Shown in pieces: positions 8,820 to 16,120 of a stretch of 28,588 nucleotides of DNA. This DNA is from JAENVT01 sp039931555 (GTDB lineage: Bacteria > Actinomycetota > Acidimicrobiia > Acidimicrobiales > Ilumatobacteraceae): contig JBDTRP010000148.1 in NCBI GenBank assembly GCA_039931555.1, positions 1 to 28,588 of the forward strand, given 5' to 3'. Numbering within the stretch: the stretch's first letter is position 1; every line of letters begins with the position of its first letter. The notes under the pieces are model-generated. The model saw nothing but the letters and a program-made list of their open reading frames with translations, had not been told where the DNA came from and ran no database searches. A program made the translations under genes and the position numbers.

Positions 8820-9691
8820 GTGTCCTGGTCGCGCAGGAACTGCTCGAACTCGGCGGCCAACTCGTCGCCGGTGGGTATGCCACCGGTTCCCAAGAGATCG
8901 GTCTGATGTTGCGCTTGGTCGTAGAGCGCTTCGAGCTGGCTCACCATGGAGCGGTGCTCGTCGTTGCTGGCCACCAACTGATCGAGGCGTTGGCGCTGGA
9001 CGATGCTCTCCTGGCGGATCGCCGCTGCGTCGACCACGAGGCCGGCGACGTCGTGCAGACCATTCAACAGGGCCAGCGTCGCGGCCGGGTAGCTCATCGC
9101 ACTGACGTAGTGCGGCACCTGGGCCCAGATGCCAAGCGACGGCACCCCCTTGTCGGTGAACGCATGCTCGAGCACAGCGCCCATTCCTGCCGGGACATCG
9201 ACGGAGTTCTTGAGGTAGGCGACGCTGTCGACCACGTCGGCCGAGGGCGAACTGCTCGACAGGCGCGGGTCGCGCGTGTGTGGCGTGGCGAAGGGATACG
9301 CACCGAGGACGACCATCTGGCGCACACCCAGTTCGACGGCCAAGGTCGAGACCGAGTCGGCGAAACGTCGCCACTGCGAATCGGGCTCGGGCCCACTGAG
9401 TGTCAGCACGTCGTGGCCGTCTGAGTCGCGACCGACATGGAGCTCGATGTCGGACCACAGCAGGCGCACGTTCACGCCCTCGCGCAGCTCCATCGTGGGT
9501 CGTCGGGCCCGGTAGTCGATGAAGGTGTCACCGTCGAACGTGGCCAGAGGTCGCACAGACCATTCCTCTTGCACTGTGGCCATGGCTGCGGCAGCCGCAG
9601 CACTGGCATCGATCCAACCGGTGAGCATCACGACCATGACCGGTCGGGCGAGCGACGGCAACGGCTCGTGGAGCAGGTAGGGGTCGGTCAT
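8816..9691 (-). CDS. PAC2 family protein (proteasome assembly chaperone-like)
   Basis: A 291-residue PAC2-fold protein, related to archaeal/eukaryotic proteasome-assembly chaperones and common in actinobacteria. Seen here: an N-terminal VMVVMLTGWIDASAAAAAAM segment, VRQMVVLGAYPFATPHTR and the conserved late LGIWAQVPHYVSAMSYPAAT. The C-terminal ~70 residues are acidic and helical with heptad-like spacing, suggesting a coiled coil. The molecular role in actinobacteria is uncertain; whether a proteasome operates in this organism cannot be judged from this window. The ATG at 9691 overlaps the stop of the upstream phosphotransferase gene (ATGA), which points to translational coupling. An open frame extends further upstream but does not look like protein. 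Confidence 0.87.
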   Translation of the reverse strand: MTDPYLLHEPLPSLARPVMVVMLTGWIDASAAAAAAMATVQEEWSVRPLATFDGDTFIDYRARRPTMELREGVNVRLLWSDIELHVGRDSDGHDVLTLSGPEPDSQWRRFADSVSTLAVELGVRQMVVLGAYPFATPHTRDPRLSSSSPSADVVDSVAYLKNSVDVPAGMGAVLEHAFTDKGVPSLGIWAQVPHYVSAMSYPAATLALLNGLHDVAGLVVDAAAIRQESIVQRQRLDQLVASNDEHRSMVSQLEALYDQAQHQTDLLGTGGIPTGDELAAEFEQFLRDQDT

Positions 9692-10722
9692 GCCAGGGCT
9701 TCCAGACACTCGGATGCCCGCGCTGCCGCGCCGTCGATCTGCACCACGAACGGCTCGAGCTCGGCGGGGTCTCGTGACCCGAGTGCTCCGCCCAGGTAGC
9801 GGTAGTAGACCCCTTGCAAGATGCACGCCAGCTTCCAGTAGGCGAACGAGACGTAGAACGGCAGTTGCGACATGTCGCGGCCGCTGACCGACGCGTAGCG
9901 TGCGATCAGTTCGTGCCGATCGAGGAAGCCTTCGGCCGTGGTTGCCGTACCGGCCCATGCCGACGCCTCGTCGCCTGGGCCGGTCCAGTACACCTGCAGC
10001 AACCCGACGTCGGCCATCGGGTCGCCGAGCGTGCAGATCTCCCAGTCGAGCACGGCGCGGATCGCTCCGTCGTCGCCGACGATGCAGTTGTCGAGCCGAT
10101 AATCGCCGTGCACCAGCGTTGCCGGGCCCTGCTCGGGAATCCGTTGTGACAGTGCTTCGAAGGCATGATCGATCGCCGGCACGTCACGTGTTTTCTGGTC
10201 GTTCCACTGCCCGTACCAACGCTTGAGCTGGCGGGCGATGTAGCCCTCGTGCTTGCCGAGATCGGCCAGACCACATGCCTCGAGATCGACCGCGTGGATC
10301 GCAGCCATCGTGTCGACGAGCGACTCGCCGGCGTGTCGCCGCGCGGTCGCGCTCAACGCCGTTTCGGCGGTGATGCGATCGCGCACCACGTGGCCATCGA
10401 CGAAGCCCATCACGTAGAACGGTGCATCGTTGATGCTGTCGTCGTCGCACAGACCGAGTGCGGGCGCGACCGGCACGAGCGACCGCTGCAATCCGGCAAT
10501 GATGCGGTGCTCGCGACCCATGTCGTGGGCGCTCGCCAGACGGTGCCCCAACGGAGGGCGCCGCAGGACGTAGGCAGCGCCGTCGGTGCCCACCACGCGA
10601 TACGTGAGGTTGGAATGCCCGCCGGCGATCACCTCGAAGGCGAACGGGCCGCGAGCCCCGGCGACGTTGGCCTCGAGCCAGCCTGTGACCCGTTCAACAT
10701 GGATGCCCGGCACGTCGTTCAT
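9688..10722 (-). CDS. Phosphotransferase family protein (APH-fold, ACAD10/11-like)
   Basis: An aminoglycoside-phosphotransferase-fold small-molecule kinase of 344 residues. It has FEVIAGGHSNLTYRV as the nucleotide loop, the Brenner motif HGDYRLDN (205-212, catalytic Asp207) and the metal-binding DWE at 226 in VLDWEICTLGDPMAD. This subgroup resembles the kinase domain fused to acyl-CoA dehydrogenases in ACAD10/ACAD11 and the stand-alone actinobacterial proteins near fatty-acid genes, so a role in hydroxy-acyl or lipid catabolism is more likely than antibiotic resistance. No acyl-CoA dehydrogenase is visible here. It heads the minus-strand operon and starts 33 nt from the divergent thioredoxin gene. 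Confidence 0.88.
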   Translation of the reverse strand: MNDVPGIHVERVTGWLEANVAGARGPFAFEVIAGGHSNLTYRVVGTDGAAYVLRRPPLGHRLASAHDMGREHRIIAGLQRSLVPVAPALGLCDDDSINDAPFYVMGFVDGHVVRDRITAETALSATARRHAGESLVDTMAAIHAVDLEACGLADLGKHEGYIARQLKRWYGQWNDQKTRDVPAIDHAFEALSQRIPEQGPATLVHGDYRLDNCIVGDDGAIRAVLDWEICTLGDPMADVGLLQVYWTGPGDEASAWAGTATTAEGFLDRHELIARYASVSGRDMSQLPFYVSFAYWKLACILQGVYYRYLGGALGSRDPAELEPFVVQIDGAAARASECLEALA

Positions 10723-10755
10723 GCTGCCCGTACGGTATCCCGGTATCGTGCCGAC
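10723..10755. promoter_or_regulatory. 33-bp divergent promoter, phosphotransferase / thioredoxin
   Basis: Only 33 bp separate the two start codons. TACCGT on the minus strand (complement 10732-10737) ends 9 nt before the phosphotransferase ATG, and TATCGT on the plus strand (10744-10749) ends 6 nt before the thioredoxin ATG. There is no room for ribosome binding sites, so both mRNAs are probably leaderless. The -35 elements would lie inside the opposing coding regions, so the two promoters may compete. Confidence 0.45.
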
Positions 10756-11469
10756 ATGGCCATCGATGTCACCGACGCAACATTCCAGACCGAGGTCGTC
10801 GACCGTTCGAACACCGCCGCAGTCGTCGTCGATCTGTGGGCACCGTGGTGTGGTCCGTGCCGAACGATCGGCCCGATCCTCGAGAAGGTCACCGATGCGA
10901 CCAACGGACAGGTCGTGCTCGTCAAGGTCAACGTCGACGAGAATCCGGGAGTCTCTCAGGCGTTCCAGGTTCAGTCGATCCCAGCGGTGTATGCGCTGAA
11001 GAAGGGTGAGGTCGTCGACGGATTCGTCGGCGCCCATCCCGAGCACGTGATCGAAGAGTTCGTCGCCAATCTGCTGCCCTCCGAAGCCGAGCGCACGGTT
11101 GCCTCGTTGATGGCCGAAGGTACCGAAGGCGCGTACCGGGCGGTGCTCGAACTCGAGCCTGGCAATGAAGATGCCATTGTCGGCCTCGCCGAGATGCTGA
11201 TCGCCCGTGGCGAGCCCGAGGAGGCGCTCGGTTACCTGGCCCGGATCCCGGAGACGGATCGCACACGCAAGGTCGCCGCGGCGGCGCGGGTCAGTACCGA
11301 GCCGACCCTGGCGACCGACGACTACGACTCCAGGTTGGCGGATCTGCTCGACAGGGTGAAAGGCGATGACGAGGCGCGCCAGCAGTTCGTCGACATCCTC
11401 GAGCTGATGGGTCCTGACGACCCACGCACCGCCGGCTATCGCAAGCAACTGACCGCCCGTCTCTACTGA
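10756..11469 (+). CDS. Thioredoxin-domain protein with TPR-like C-terminal region
   Basis: A 237-residue protein with an N-terminal thioredoxin fold (about 1-110) containing the active site WCGPC (Cys32/Cys35) and the cis-proline segment SIPAVYALKKG. A C-terminal helical part (about 115-237) resembles the TPR-like region of the CnoX/YbbN family: EPGNEDAIVGLAEMLIARGE followed by DRVKGDDEARQQFVDILEL. In other bacteria such proteins are redox-linked chaperones or holdases that work with GroEL or DnaK. Chaperone function here is inference, although dnaJ and hrcA lie elsewhere in the window. The CxxC pair suggests it keeps redox activity. The ATG at 10756 is chosen over an upstream open frame that overlaps the divergent gene. 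Confidence 0.9.
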   Translation: MAIDVTDATFQTEVVDRSNTAAVVVDLWAPWCGPCRTIGPILEKVTDATNGQVVLVKVNVDENPGVSQAFQVQSIPAVYALKKGEVVDGFVGAHPEHVIEEFVANLLPSEAERTVASLMAEGTEGAYRAVLELEPGNEDAIVGLAEMLIARGEPEEALGYLARIPETDRTRKVAAAARVSTEPTLATDDYDSRLADLLDRVKGDDEARQQFVDILELMGPDDPRTAGYRKQLTARLY

Positions 11470-11479
11470 CGATCCGGGC

Positions 11480-11485
11480 TATGGT
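11480..11485 (+). promoter_or_regulatory. Candidate -10 box (TATGGT) of the HELVH protein gene
   Basis: TATGGT fits TANNNT and lies 6 nt before the GTG start at 11492, between that start and the thioredoxin stop. No convincing -35 is visible. The adjacent GAGG touches the start codon and is too close to act as a ribosome binding site. Confidence 0.35.
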
Positions 11486-11491
11486 CTGAGG

Positions 11492-11845
11492 GTGCTGATC
11501 GAACATCGCATCGAACACCGCGATGGATATCGCCTGTGGGAGGGCGGCCCGGTGCCGAAGGGTGCCGATGGCATCACGATCGGCCCGCTGGTGATCGTGC
11601 GGCGTGGGAAGGCCTCCCCATACCTGCTACGTCACGAACTCGTGCACGTGCGCCAGTGGAAGCGGTTCGGTGTCGTCGGCTTCGCCGTCCGCTATCTGGG
11701 GCCGTACGCACTGTGGCGCTTCCGTGGTCGGGACCACCACGGGGCGTACCTGCGGATCCCGTTGGAGATCGAGGCCGATTGGGTGGCTCGCCGTTCGCTG
11801 ACCACGGCGGTGCGCGACGAGTTGCAGGCACGCATCGCCTCGTAG
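11492..11845 (+). CDS. Small HELVH-motif (zincin-like) protein
   Basis: A 117-residue protein of unknown function with a metalloprotease-like HELVH motif (48-52) in RHELVHVRQWKRFG, and a downstream PLEIEAD (90-96) whose Glu94 could be a third zinc ligand. HELxHxxQ together with a later PxExEAD is typical of small zincin-like proteins related to DUF4157. Whether it is an active peptidase or only keeps the fold is unknown. There is no clear signal peptide; residues 59-75 are moderately hydrophobic. The start is a GTG. It lies 22 nt after the thioredoxin-TPR gene on the same strand and could share its transcript, but it has its own TANNNT box. Confidence 0.7.
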   Translation: MLIEHRIEHRDGYRLWEGGPVPKGADGITIGPLVIVRRGKASPYLLRHELVHVRQWKRFGVVGFAVRYLGPYALWRFRGRDHHGAYLRIPLEIEADWVARRSLTTAVRDELQARIAS

Positions 11846-12156
11846 TCGGAGCGAACGGCCGCGCCGCATCGGCGTCGGGGTGACCTGTCGAACCGGGCAG
11901 CCCCAGAACGCTACGTAGCGAAAAGGGGCTGCCCAGCTTGTCGTCGCGGAGCCCCCACCATTCGGGCTGTCACACGCTGACCGTCGCAGAGACGGTGGCG
12001 AAGCGGTCGCCAATGCACGGTTCGTCTGTTGGATCAGCGACGGCATTGTCTCGTAGTCAAACCGGATGGCCGTCGATAGTGTCCGGCACTGACTTCCCCC
12101 AGTAGCCAGCGGCGCGCCGAGCGCCCAGCAGAGTGCACATTGCACGGAGGGTCGTC
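11846..12156. other. Non-coding gap with a row of hairpins
   Basis: A 311-bp stretch without a credible gene. After the large hairpin there are two smaller inverted repeats: AGCCC/GGGCT (11950-11954, 11964-11968) and ACCGTC/GACGGT (11980-11985, 11991-11996, 5-nt loop). TAGTGT (12077-12082) fits TANNNT and could be the comEA -10, giving a leader of about 68 nt. A minus-strand frame crosses the region but looks random. A small RNA is possible but not shown. Confidence 0.4.
11895..11934 (+). terminator. GC-rich hairpin with an inner palindrome, candidate terminator
   Basis: A perfect 10-bp inverted repeat, GGGCAGCCCC (11895-11904) and GGGGCTGCCC (11925-11934), encloses a perfect 12-bp palindrome CGCTACGTAGCG (11909-11920) flanked by AGAA and AAAA. 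It lies 50 nt downstream of the HELVH gene, so it could end that transcript. There is no T-run, which is common for actinobacterial terminators. The inner palindrome is more than a terminator needs, so a protein-binding site or repeated extragenic element is possible. Confidence 0.45.
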
Positions 12157-12864
12157 ATGGATTCGAGTCTTCCCCGCCCTGCGCCGCCGCGGTCGCCGGG
12201 CGAGCGGTTCCGCGAGTGGGTGGTGTGGTTCGGCCCCGGCCGATTGGCTGCAACGGCGCTGGCGATCATCGCCGTGGTCGTTGGCGCCACGTGGCTCCTC
12301 GAGGGCTCGCCGAGCCGTGCCGAAGATCAGCTTCCGTTCGCGGGACGCTCAACCACATCGACCAACACCTCGATCGGTCCGGCGAGCGGCAGGCCCTCTG
12401 TTTCAGCCTCGTCGACGTCGGTTGCCACGTCGATCGTCGTCTACGTGGCCGGCGCCGTTGCGGTGCCCGGGGTGTACACGCTCGACAATCCCGCGCGTGT
12501 CACCGATGCCGTGGCAGCCGCTGGTGGAGTCGCTGCCGGTGCCGACCTCGATGTCGTCAACCTGGCCGCGACGGTTCACGACGGCGAGCGCGTCTATGTG
12601 CCGAAGGTCGGCGGCACGGTTCCTCCCGTGGTGGGTGCAGATGTGGTGGTCGTCGACAACACGACCGCCGTCGGACCCGTCAACGTCAACTCGGCGACCG
12701 CAGAACAACTCGACGTCCTGCCCGGCGTCGGGCCTGCCACGGCAGCGGCGATCGTCTCCCACCGACAACTGCACGGCCCGTTCCAGACCGTCGAGCAACT
12801 GGCCGACGTGCGTGGCATCGGACCGGCCAAGCTCGACGCATTGCGTGGCCTGGTGGCCGTGTGA
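12157..12864 (+). CDS. comEA: ComEA-like DNA-binding competence protein
   Basis: A 235-residue membrane-anchored DNA-binding protein. A transmembrane helix at about 29-49 (RLAATALAIIAVVVGATWLL) follows a short cytoplasmic Pro/Arg-rich start. A Ser/Thr-rich linker, an SLBB domain (about 91-150, beginning IVVYVAGAVAVPGVYTL) and a C-terminal tandem helix-hairpin-helix (NVNSATAEQLDVLPGVGPAT and DVRGIGPAKLDAL) follow. In competent bacteria ComEA binds incoming double-stranded DNA outside the membrane and passes it to ComEC. ATG 12157 is chosen over an in-frame GTG at 12133 because CGGAGG lies 6 nt before it. comEC is close by, with one opposite-strand gene between. Whether this organism is competent is unknown. 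Confidence 0.92.
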   Translation: MDSSLPRPAPPRSPGERFREWVVWFGPGRLAATALAIIAVVVGATWLLEGSPSRAEDQLPFAGRSTTSTNTSIGPASGRPSVSASSTSVATSIVVYVAGAVAVPGVYTLDNPARVTDAVAAAGGVAAGADLDVVNLAATVHDGERVYVPKVGGTVPPVVGADVVVVDNTTAVGPVNVNSATAEQLDVLPGVGPATAAAIVSHRQLHGPFQTVEQLADVRGIGPAKLDALRGLVAV

Positions 12865-13275
12865 TCAGAACAGGGCGCGACCAAACACGAGGTTCACGGC
12901 GATCAGGGCCACCAGCGCGCCCAGCCACACGCCGACGGCCAACCACACGTACTCCCGCCAGTAATCCCGCCAGGATGCGACCGGTAGTCTCGTGGCGCGT
13001 CGCGCCGCGATCACACCGACGATCATCCACAGCACTCCACTTCCGATCACTCCGCCGAGGTACACAACTCCACCCGATCGCAGCGGGGCTCCGGCCACCA
13101 ACAGGCCGGGTGCGGCAAACACTGCGGTCAGGAAGCCGGCCGCGCCGCGAGCGAGCGACGTATGCGCGCTCAGCAACAGCAGCGATAGGCAGCCCATCGC
13201 CGCAGGAGGCAGCAGTGCCACGAACGGCCCCGAGCCGCGCAGCTTCGAGCGGTAGGCACGTGGCCCCAGCGGCAC
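12865..13275 (-). CDS. Small four-helix membrane protein, unknown function
   Basis: A hypothetical integral membrane protein, about 136 residues from a GTG at 13275. Four hydrophobic segments are visible, roughly residues 16-35, 42-60, 64-87 and 109-131, with a basic stretch (ARRATRL) in the last loop. I do not recognise a family. Its stop codon abuts the comEA stop with no gap, and its start lies 10 bp from comEC on the other strand, so it is inserted inside the comEA-comEC pair in reverse orientation. The frame is open to 13452, but there is no ATG or GTG in the useful range before 13275 and earlier starts would overlap comEC. No clear ribosome site is visible, so the start is uncertain. 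Confidence 0.6.
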   Translation of the reverse strand: MPLGPRAYRSKLRGSGPFVALLPPAAMGCLSLLLLSAHTSLARGAAGFLTAVFAAPGLLVAGAPLRSGGVVYLGGVIGSGVLWMIVGVIAARRATRLPVASWRDYWREYVWLAVGVWLGALVALIAVNLVFGRALF

Positions 13276-13285
13276 GGGATGGTGG

Positions 13286-14716
13286 ATGACCGGGATGGCA
13301 TCGATGACCAGAGCGTACGACGTGTCACCCGAGCGGCGGCGGCACCCGTTCGCAGATGCGCACGTCGCGATGATCACGCTCGCTGCGATCGTCGGTGTCT
13401 GGAGCCGGTCACCGTGGTGGGTCGGCGCGGTCGCCCTCGCCGCCTTTGTCATCTGGCGCGCTCCGGTGGCGTCGCTGGCATGCCTCCTCGTTGGGATCGG
13501 TGGTGGGTGGCGTTCGCAGGTGGAGTGGAATGCAGCGTTCCCGCGCCAGACGGGCGACTACTCGGGCTGGGTCACCATCGTCGGTGACCCAGCGCCGTAC
13601 GGAAGCGGCCTGCGCGTGACGATCGAGGTGAGCGGCGAGCGTTTCGACCTCTGGGCGTACGGCTCGCCTCGCCGTCGGCTTGTCGATCGCCAAGCGGGCG
13701 AACGCATCTACGTGAGCGGCACCCGGCGTCGAATGGTCTCGAACGAGCGCCGCGCCCAGATCCGCCACGTGGTCGGGAGGTTCGGGGCCGACGTGGTCGG
13801 CGACTGGCACGAGGGATCACCGTTGTACCGAACATCGTCGCGTGTGCGTACGGCACTCCGCAGTGCTGCGGAATCGACGATGGGTGCCGACGATGCGGCG
13901 TTGTTCAGCGGCCTCGTGATCGGGGACGACGCCCGCGAATCCCCAGCAATGGTGACAGCGTTCCGGTCGTCAGGCCTTTCCCATCTGACTGCGGTCTCTG
14001 GCGAGAACGTCATCTTTCTGTTGGCTGCAGCATCGCCCCTACTGCGACGTCTGCGGCCTTGGTGGCGATGGGGCGCGACCCTGACGCTGATCGGATGGTT
14101 CATGGTCCTGACTCGTTTCGAGCCGTCGGTGCTCCGCGCCGGCGTGATGGCCATGTTGGCCTCTTCGTCATTCGTGCTCGGGCGCCAGCAATCGGTCATC
14201 CGTGTCCTGGCGTGGACCGTCTCGATCCTTGTGCTCGTCGACCCGATGCTGGCGTGGTCCGTCGGGTTCTGGTTGTCGGCGGGCGCGACTGCCGGAGTCT
14301 GCGTGGTCGCCCCACCGTTGGCTCGGCGCCTGCCGGGGCCATCGTGGCTGCGCATGCCGATCTCGGTCACGCTCGGTGCCCAGGTCGGCGTGGTGTTGCC
14401 GAGTTGGCTGGTGTTCCATCGCCTGCCCTTGGTGTCGTTGCCGGCCAACCTGCTCGCTGTGCCCGTGGCCGGCTTCGTCATGCTGTTCGGCATCCCGGCC
14501 GGCTTACTGGCAACCGTCGTCACGCCGCTCGCGCCGGTCGTGATGGCTCCGTGTGCCGCCGGCTCGCGCTGGGTCTCCACCGTCGCGTACCTCGCCGCCG
14601 ACACCGAGCCGTCGCCGGGTTGGGCGGCGGCTGGTTGGGCTGTGGTGGTGTGCGGCGTCGGCGCGCTGCTGATGCGTCATCGCTGGCGTCGCTCGGCCGG
14701 CGATGTGCCAATCTGA
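13286..14716 (+). CDS. comEC: ComEC/Rec2 family channel protein, short form
   Basis: A polytopic membrane protein of up to 476 residues. The N-terminal half has membrane helices near 30-75 and a soluble OB-like part (about 85-175). The competence domain follows, with the signature ESPAMVTAFRSSGLSHLTAV then SGENV (around 230), then a series of membrane helices to the end. ComEC forms the channel for single-stranded DNA during transformation. Full-length ComEC is usually about 750 residues or more with a C-terminal metallo-beta-lactamase-like nuclease. Here the protein ends after the channel domain, with no HxHxDH motif and holA starting 6 nt later. The first codons hold three ATGs (13286, 13295, 13304) and none has a good ribosome site; 13304 is a plausible alternative. 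Confidence 0.88.
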   Translation: MTGMASMTRAYDVSPERRRHPFADAHVAMITLAAIVGVWSRSPWWVGAVALAAFVIWRAPVASLACLLVGIGGGWRSQVEWNAAFPRQTGDYSGWVTIVGDPAPYGSGLRVTIEVSGERFDLWAYGSPRRRLVDRQAGERIYVSGTRRRMVSNERRAQIRHVVGRFGADVVGDWHEGSPLYRTSSRVRTALRSAAESTMGADDAALFSGLVIGDDARESPAMVTAFRSSGLSHLTAVSGENVIFLLAAASPLLRRLRPWWRWGATLTLIGWFMVLTRFEPSVLRAGVMAMLASSSFVLGRQQSVIRVLAWTVSILVLVDPMLAWSVGFWLSAGATAGVCVVAPPLARRLPGPSWLRMPISVTLGAQVGVVLPSWLVFHRLPLVSLPANLLAVPVAGFVMLFGIPAGLLATVVTPLAPVVMAPCAAGSRWVSTVAYLAADTEPSPGWAAAGWAVVVCGVGALLMRHRWRRSAGDVPI

Positions 14717-14722
14717 GTTGGC

Positions 14723-15697
14723 ATGGCTGTCCACCTCATCACCGGCGACGACGAGTCACTCTTGCTCAGTGCCGTGTCGGAGGTCGTGCATCGCCTCATC
14801 GGCGACGGCGACCGCTCGTTGATGGTCGACGAGTTCGACGACGACGAGTACGAAGTGCGGTCGATCGTCGATGCCGCGCAGACACCGCCATTCCTCACCG
14901 AGACACGCGTCGTGGTCGCTCGTGGCGTCGGGCGCTTCGGGGCCGATGATGTCGCTCCGCTGATCGCCTACCTGGGCGATCCGCTCCCCAGCACCGAGTT
15001 GGTGCTCGTGGCCGGTGGTGGACGCTTGGCCAAGGCGTTGTCGGATGCGGTGAAGAAGTCGGGCGGTCACGTGATCGACACGGTGCCGCCGATGCGCGCT
15101 CGCGAGCGCAGCGGCTGGTTCGAAGAGCAGGTCATCGCCGCGGGGCTACGGTTCGATCACCCGGCCCTCGCGTTGCTGTCCTCGTGGTTGGGTGAGGATG
15201 CGGGCCGCGTACAAGGCATTCTCGAGACGTTGGTCTCGGCATACGGCGATTCACGGACCTTGAAGGTCGTCGACGTCGAGCCGTTCCTCGGCGAGGCCGG
15301 GGGGGTGCCGCCGTGGGACCTCACCGATGCGGTCGACCGGGGTGACACCACCAAGTCACTCTTGTTGCTGCATCGCATGATGCGCGCCGGCGAGCGGCAT
15401 CCGCTGCAGGTCATGGCCATCTTGCACAGTCACTACACCAAGCTGCTGACGCTCGACGGGGCCAATGCCAACGACGATTCGTCGGCTGCGGCTGTGCTGG
15501 GCATCAAGCCGGGATTTCCCGCCAAGAAGGCCCTCGATCAGTACCGCAAGCTGGGCAACAGTGGAGTCGTGCGGGCCATCGGATTGCTCGCCCAGGCCGA
15601 TCTCGACTTGCGTGGCGCCAAGGAGTGGCCCGACGAACTGGTGATGGAAGTGCTCGTCGCCCGCCTCAGCCGCCTGGTGGGAGCCGCCCGCAGGTGA
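14723..15697 (+). CDS. holA: DNA polymerase III subunit delta
   Basis: The 324-residue delta subunit of the clamp loader, which opens the beta sliding clamp. The N-terminus MAVHLITGDDESLL, the TPPFLTETRVVVARGVGRF segment, then LVLVAGGGRLAKAL, and the C-terminal helical collar (LHRMMRAGERHPLQVMAIL, then FPAKKALDQYRKLG) fit the actinobacterial HolA family. The usual N-terminal P-loop-like region is degenerate, as expected for delta. It starts 6 nt after the comEC stop, so the two are co-transcribed, an arrangement common across bacteria. Convergent to rpsT; the 53-bp gap has a small ACGCC-GAA-GGCGT hairpin that could end both transcripts. Confidence 0.93.
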   Translation: MAVHLITGDDESLLLSAVSEVVHRLIGDGDRSLMVDEFDDDEYEVRSIVDAAQTPPFLTETRVVVARGVGRFGADDVAPLIAYLGDPLPSTELVLVAGGGRLAKALSDAVKKSGGHVIDTVPPMRARERSGWFEEQVIAAGLRFDHPALALLSSWLGEDAGRVQGILETLVSAYGDSRTLKVVDVEPFLGEAGGVPPWDLTDAVDRGDTTKSLLLLHRMMRAGERHPLQVMAILHSHYTKLLTLDGANANDDSSAAAVLGIKPGFPAKKALDQYRKLGNSGVVRAIGLLAQADLDLRGAKEWPDELVMEVLVARLSRLVGAARR

Positions 15698-15750
15698 CCG
15701 TCAGGCCGTGGTGACCAGCGGGTGGGACGGTACGCCGAAGGCGTGCTGGC

Positions 15751-15999
15751 TCACGCGTTGATCTTCTTCATCAGGCGGCTCTTGCGCCGAGCGGCCTGAT
15801 TCTTGTGGATGACGCCCTTGGCGGCGGCCATGTCGAGGCGCTTCACGGCGAGTCGCAGTGACTCTTCACCGGTCTCGCTTCCAATGGCGTTGACGGCGTT
15901 CTTGCTACGGGTCTTCAACTCACTCTTGACAGCCTTGTTGCGCTCGGCAGACTTGGCGTTGGTGAGGATTCGCTTCTTCTGACTCTTGATATTTGCCAC
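15751..15999 (-). CDS. rpsT: 30S ribosomal protein S20
   Basis: An 82-residue, very basic primary 16S rRNA-binding protein of the small subunit. The N-terminus MANIKSQKKRILTNAKSAER and the C-terminal GVIHKNQAARRKSRLMKKI are diagnostic. The start is a GTG at 15999, since the family begins exactly at this methionine; the open frame continues upstream but does not encode S20. A GAGAGAG stretch lies about 14 nt upstream, so the ribosome site is poor, fitting the autoregulated translation known for S20 in E. coli. It is encoded opposite to its neighbours holA and lepA. Confidence 0.97.
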   Translation of the reverse strand: MANIKSQKKRILTNAKSAERNKAVKSELKTRSKNAVNAIGSETGEESLRLAVKRLDMAAAKGVIHKNQAARRKSRLMKKINA

Positions 16000-16051
16000 G
16001 TTGGGGAAGACTCTCTCGCAGTATTGGCTCGCACGTTGGATAAGCCCCGCA

Positions 16052-16080
16052 AGGCTAACAGCGCCACTGCATCGCTCCAA
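16052..16080 (-). promoter_or_regulatory. Promoter of rpsT
   Basis: On the minus strand TTGGAG (complement 16075-16080) and TAGCCT (complement 16052-16057) are 17 nt apart. Transcription would start near 16045, leaving a leader of about 45 nt before the GTG start. Unlike most first genes in this window, rpsT therefore has an untranslated leader. Confidence 0.5.
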
Positions 16081-16101
16081 CCACGTGAGGGATCCCGCCG
16101 G

Positions 16102-16107
16102 TAGCAT
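16102..16107 (+). promoter_or_regulatory. Candidate -10 box (TAGCAT) of lepA
   Basis: TAGCAT fits TANNNT and ends 13 nt before the lepA ATG at 16121, so the leader would be only a few bases long. No ribosome binding site is seen before lepA. The -35 position is not recognisable. Confidence 0.35.
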
Positions 16108-16120
16108 CTAGCGACCGGCC

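Noticed and set aside
7764..9458. 564-residue reading of the LLM oxidoreductase
   Set aside because: The first ~225 residues are Arg-rich out-of-frame PAC2 sequence; the family starts at the ATG at 8783.
9688..10722. Aminoglycoside resistance kinase
   Set aside because: It shares the fold, but the motifs and length fit the ACAD10/11-like group and there is no resistance context.
11627..12145. 172-codon minus-strand frame over the 11846-12156 gap
   Set aside because: It passes through the hairpin and the antisense of the HELVH gene; no start signal and no protein texture.
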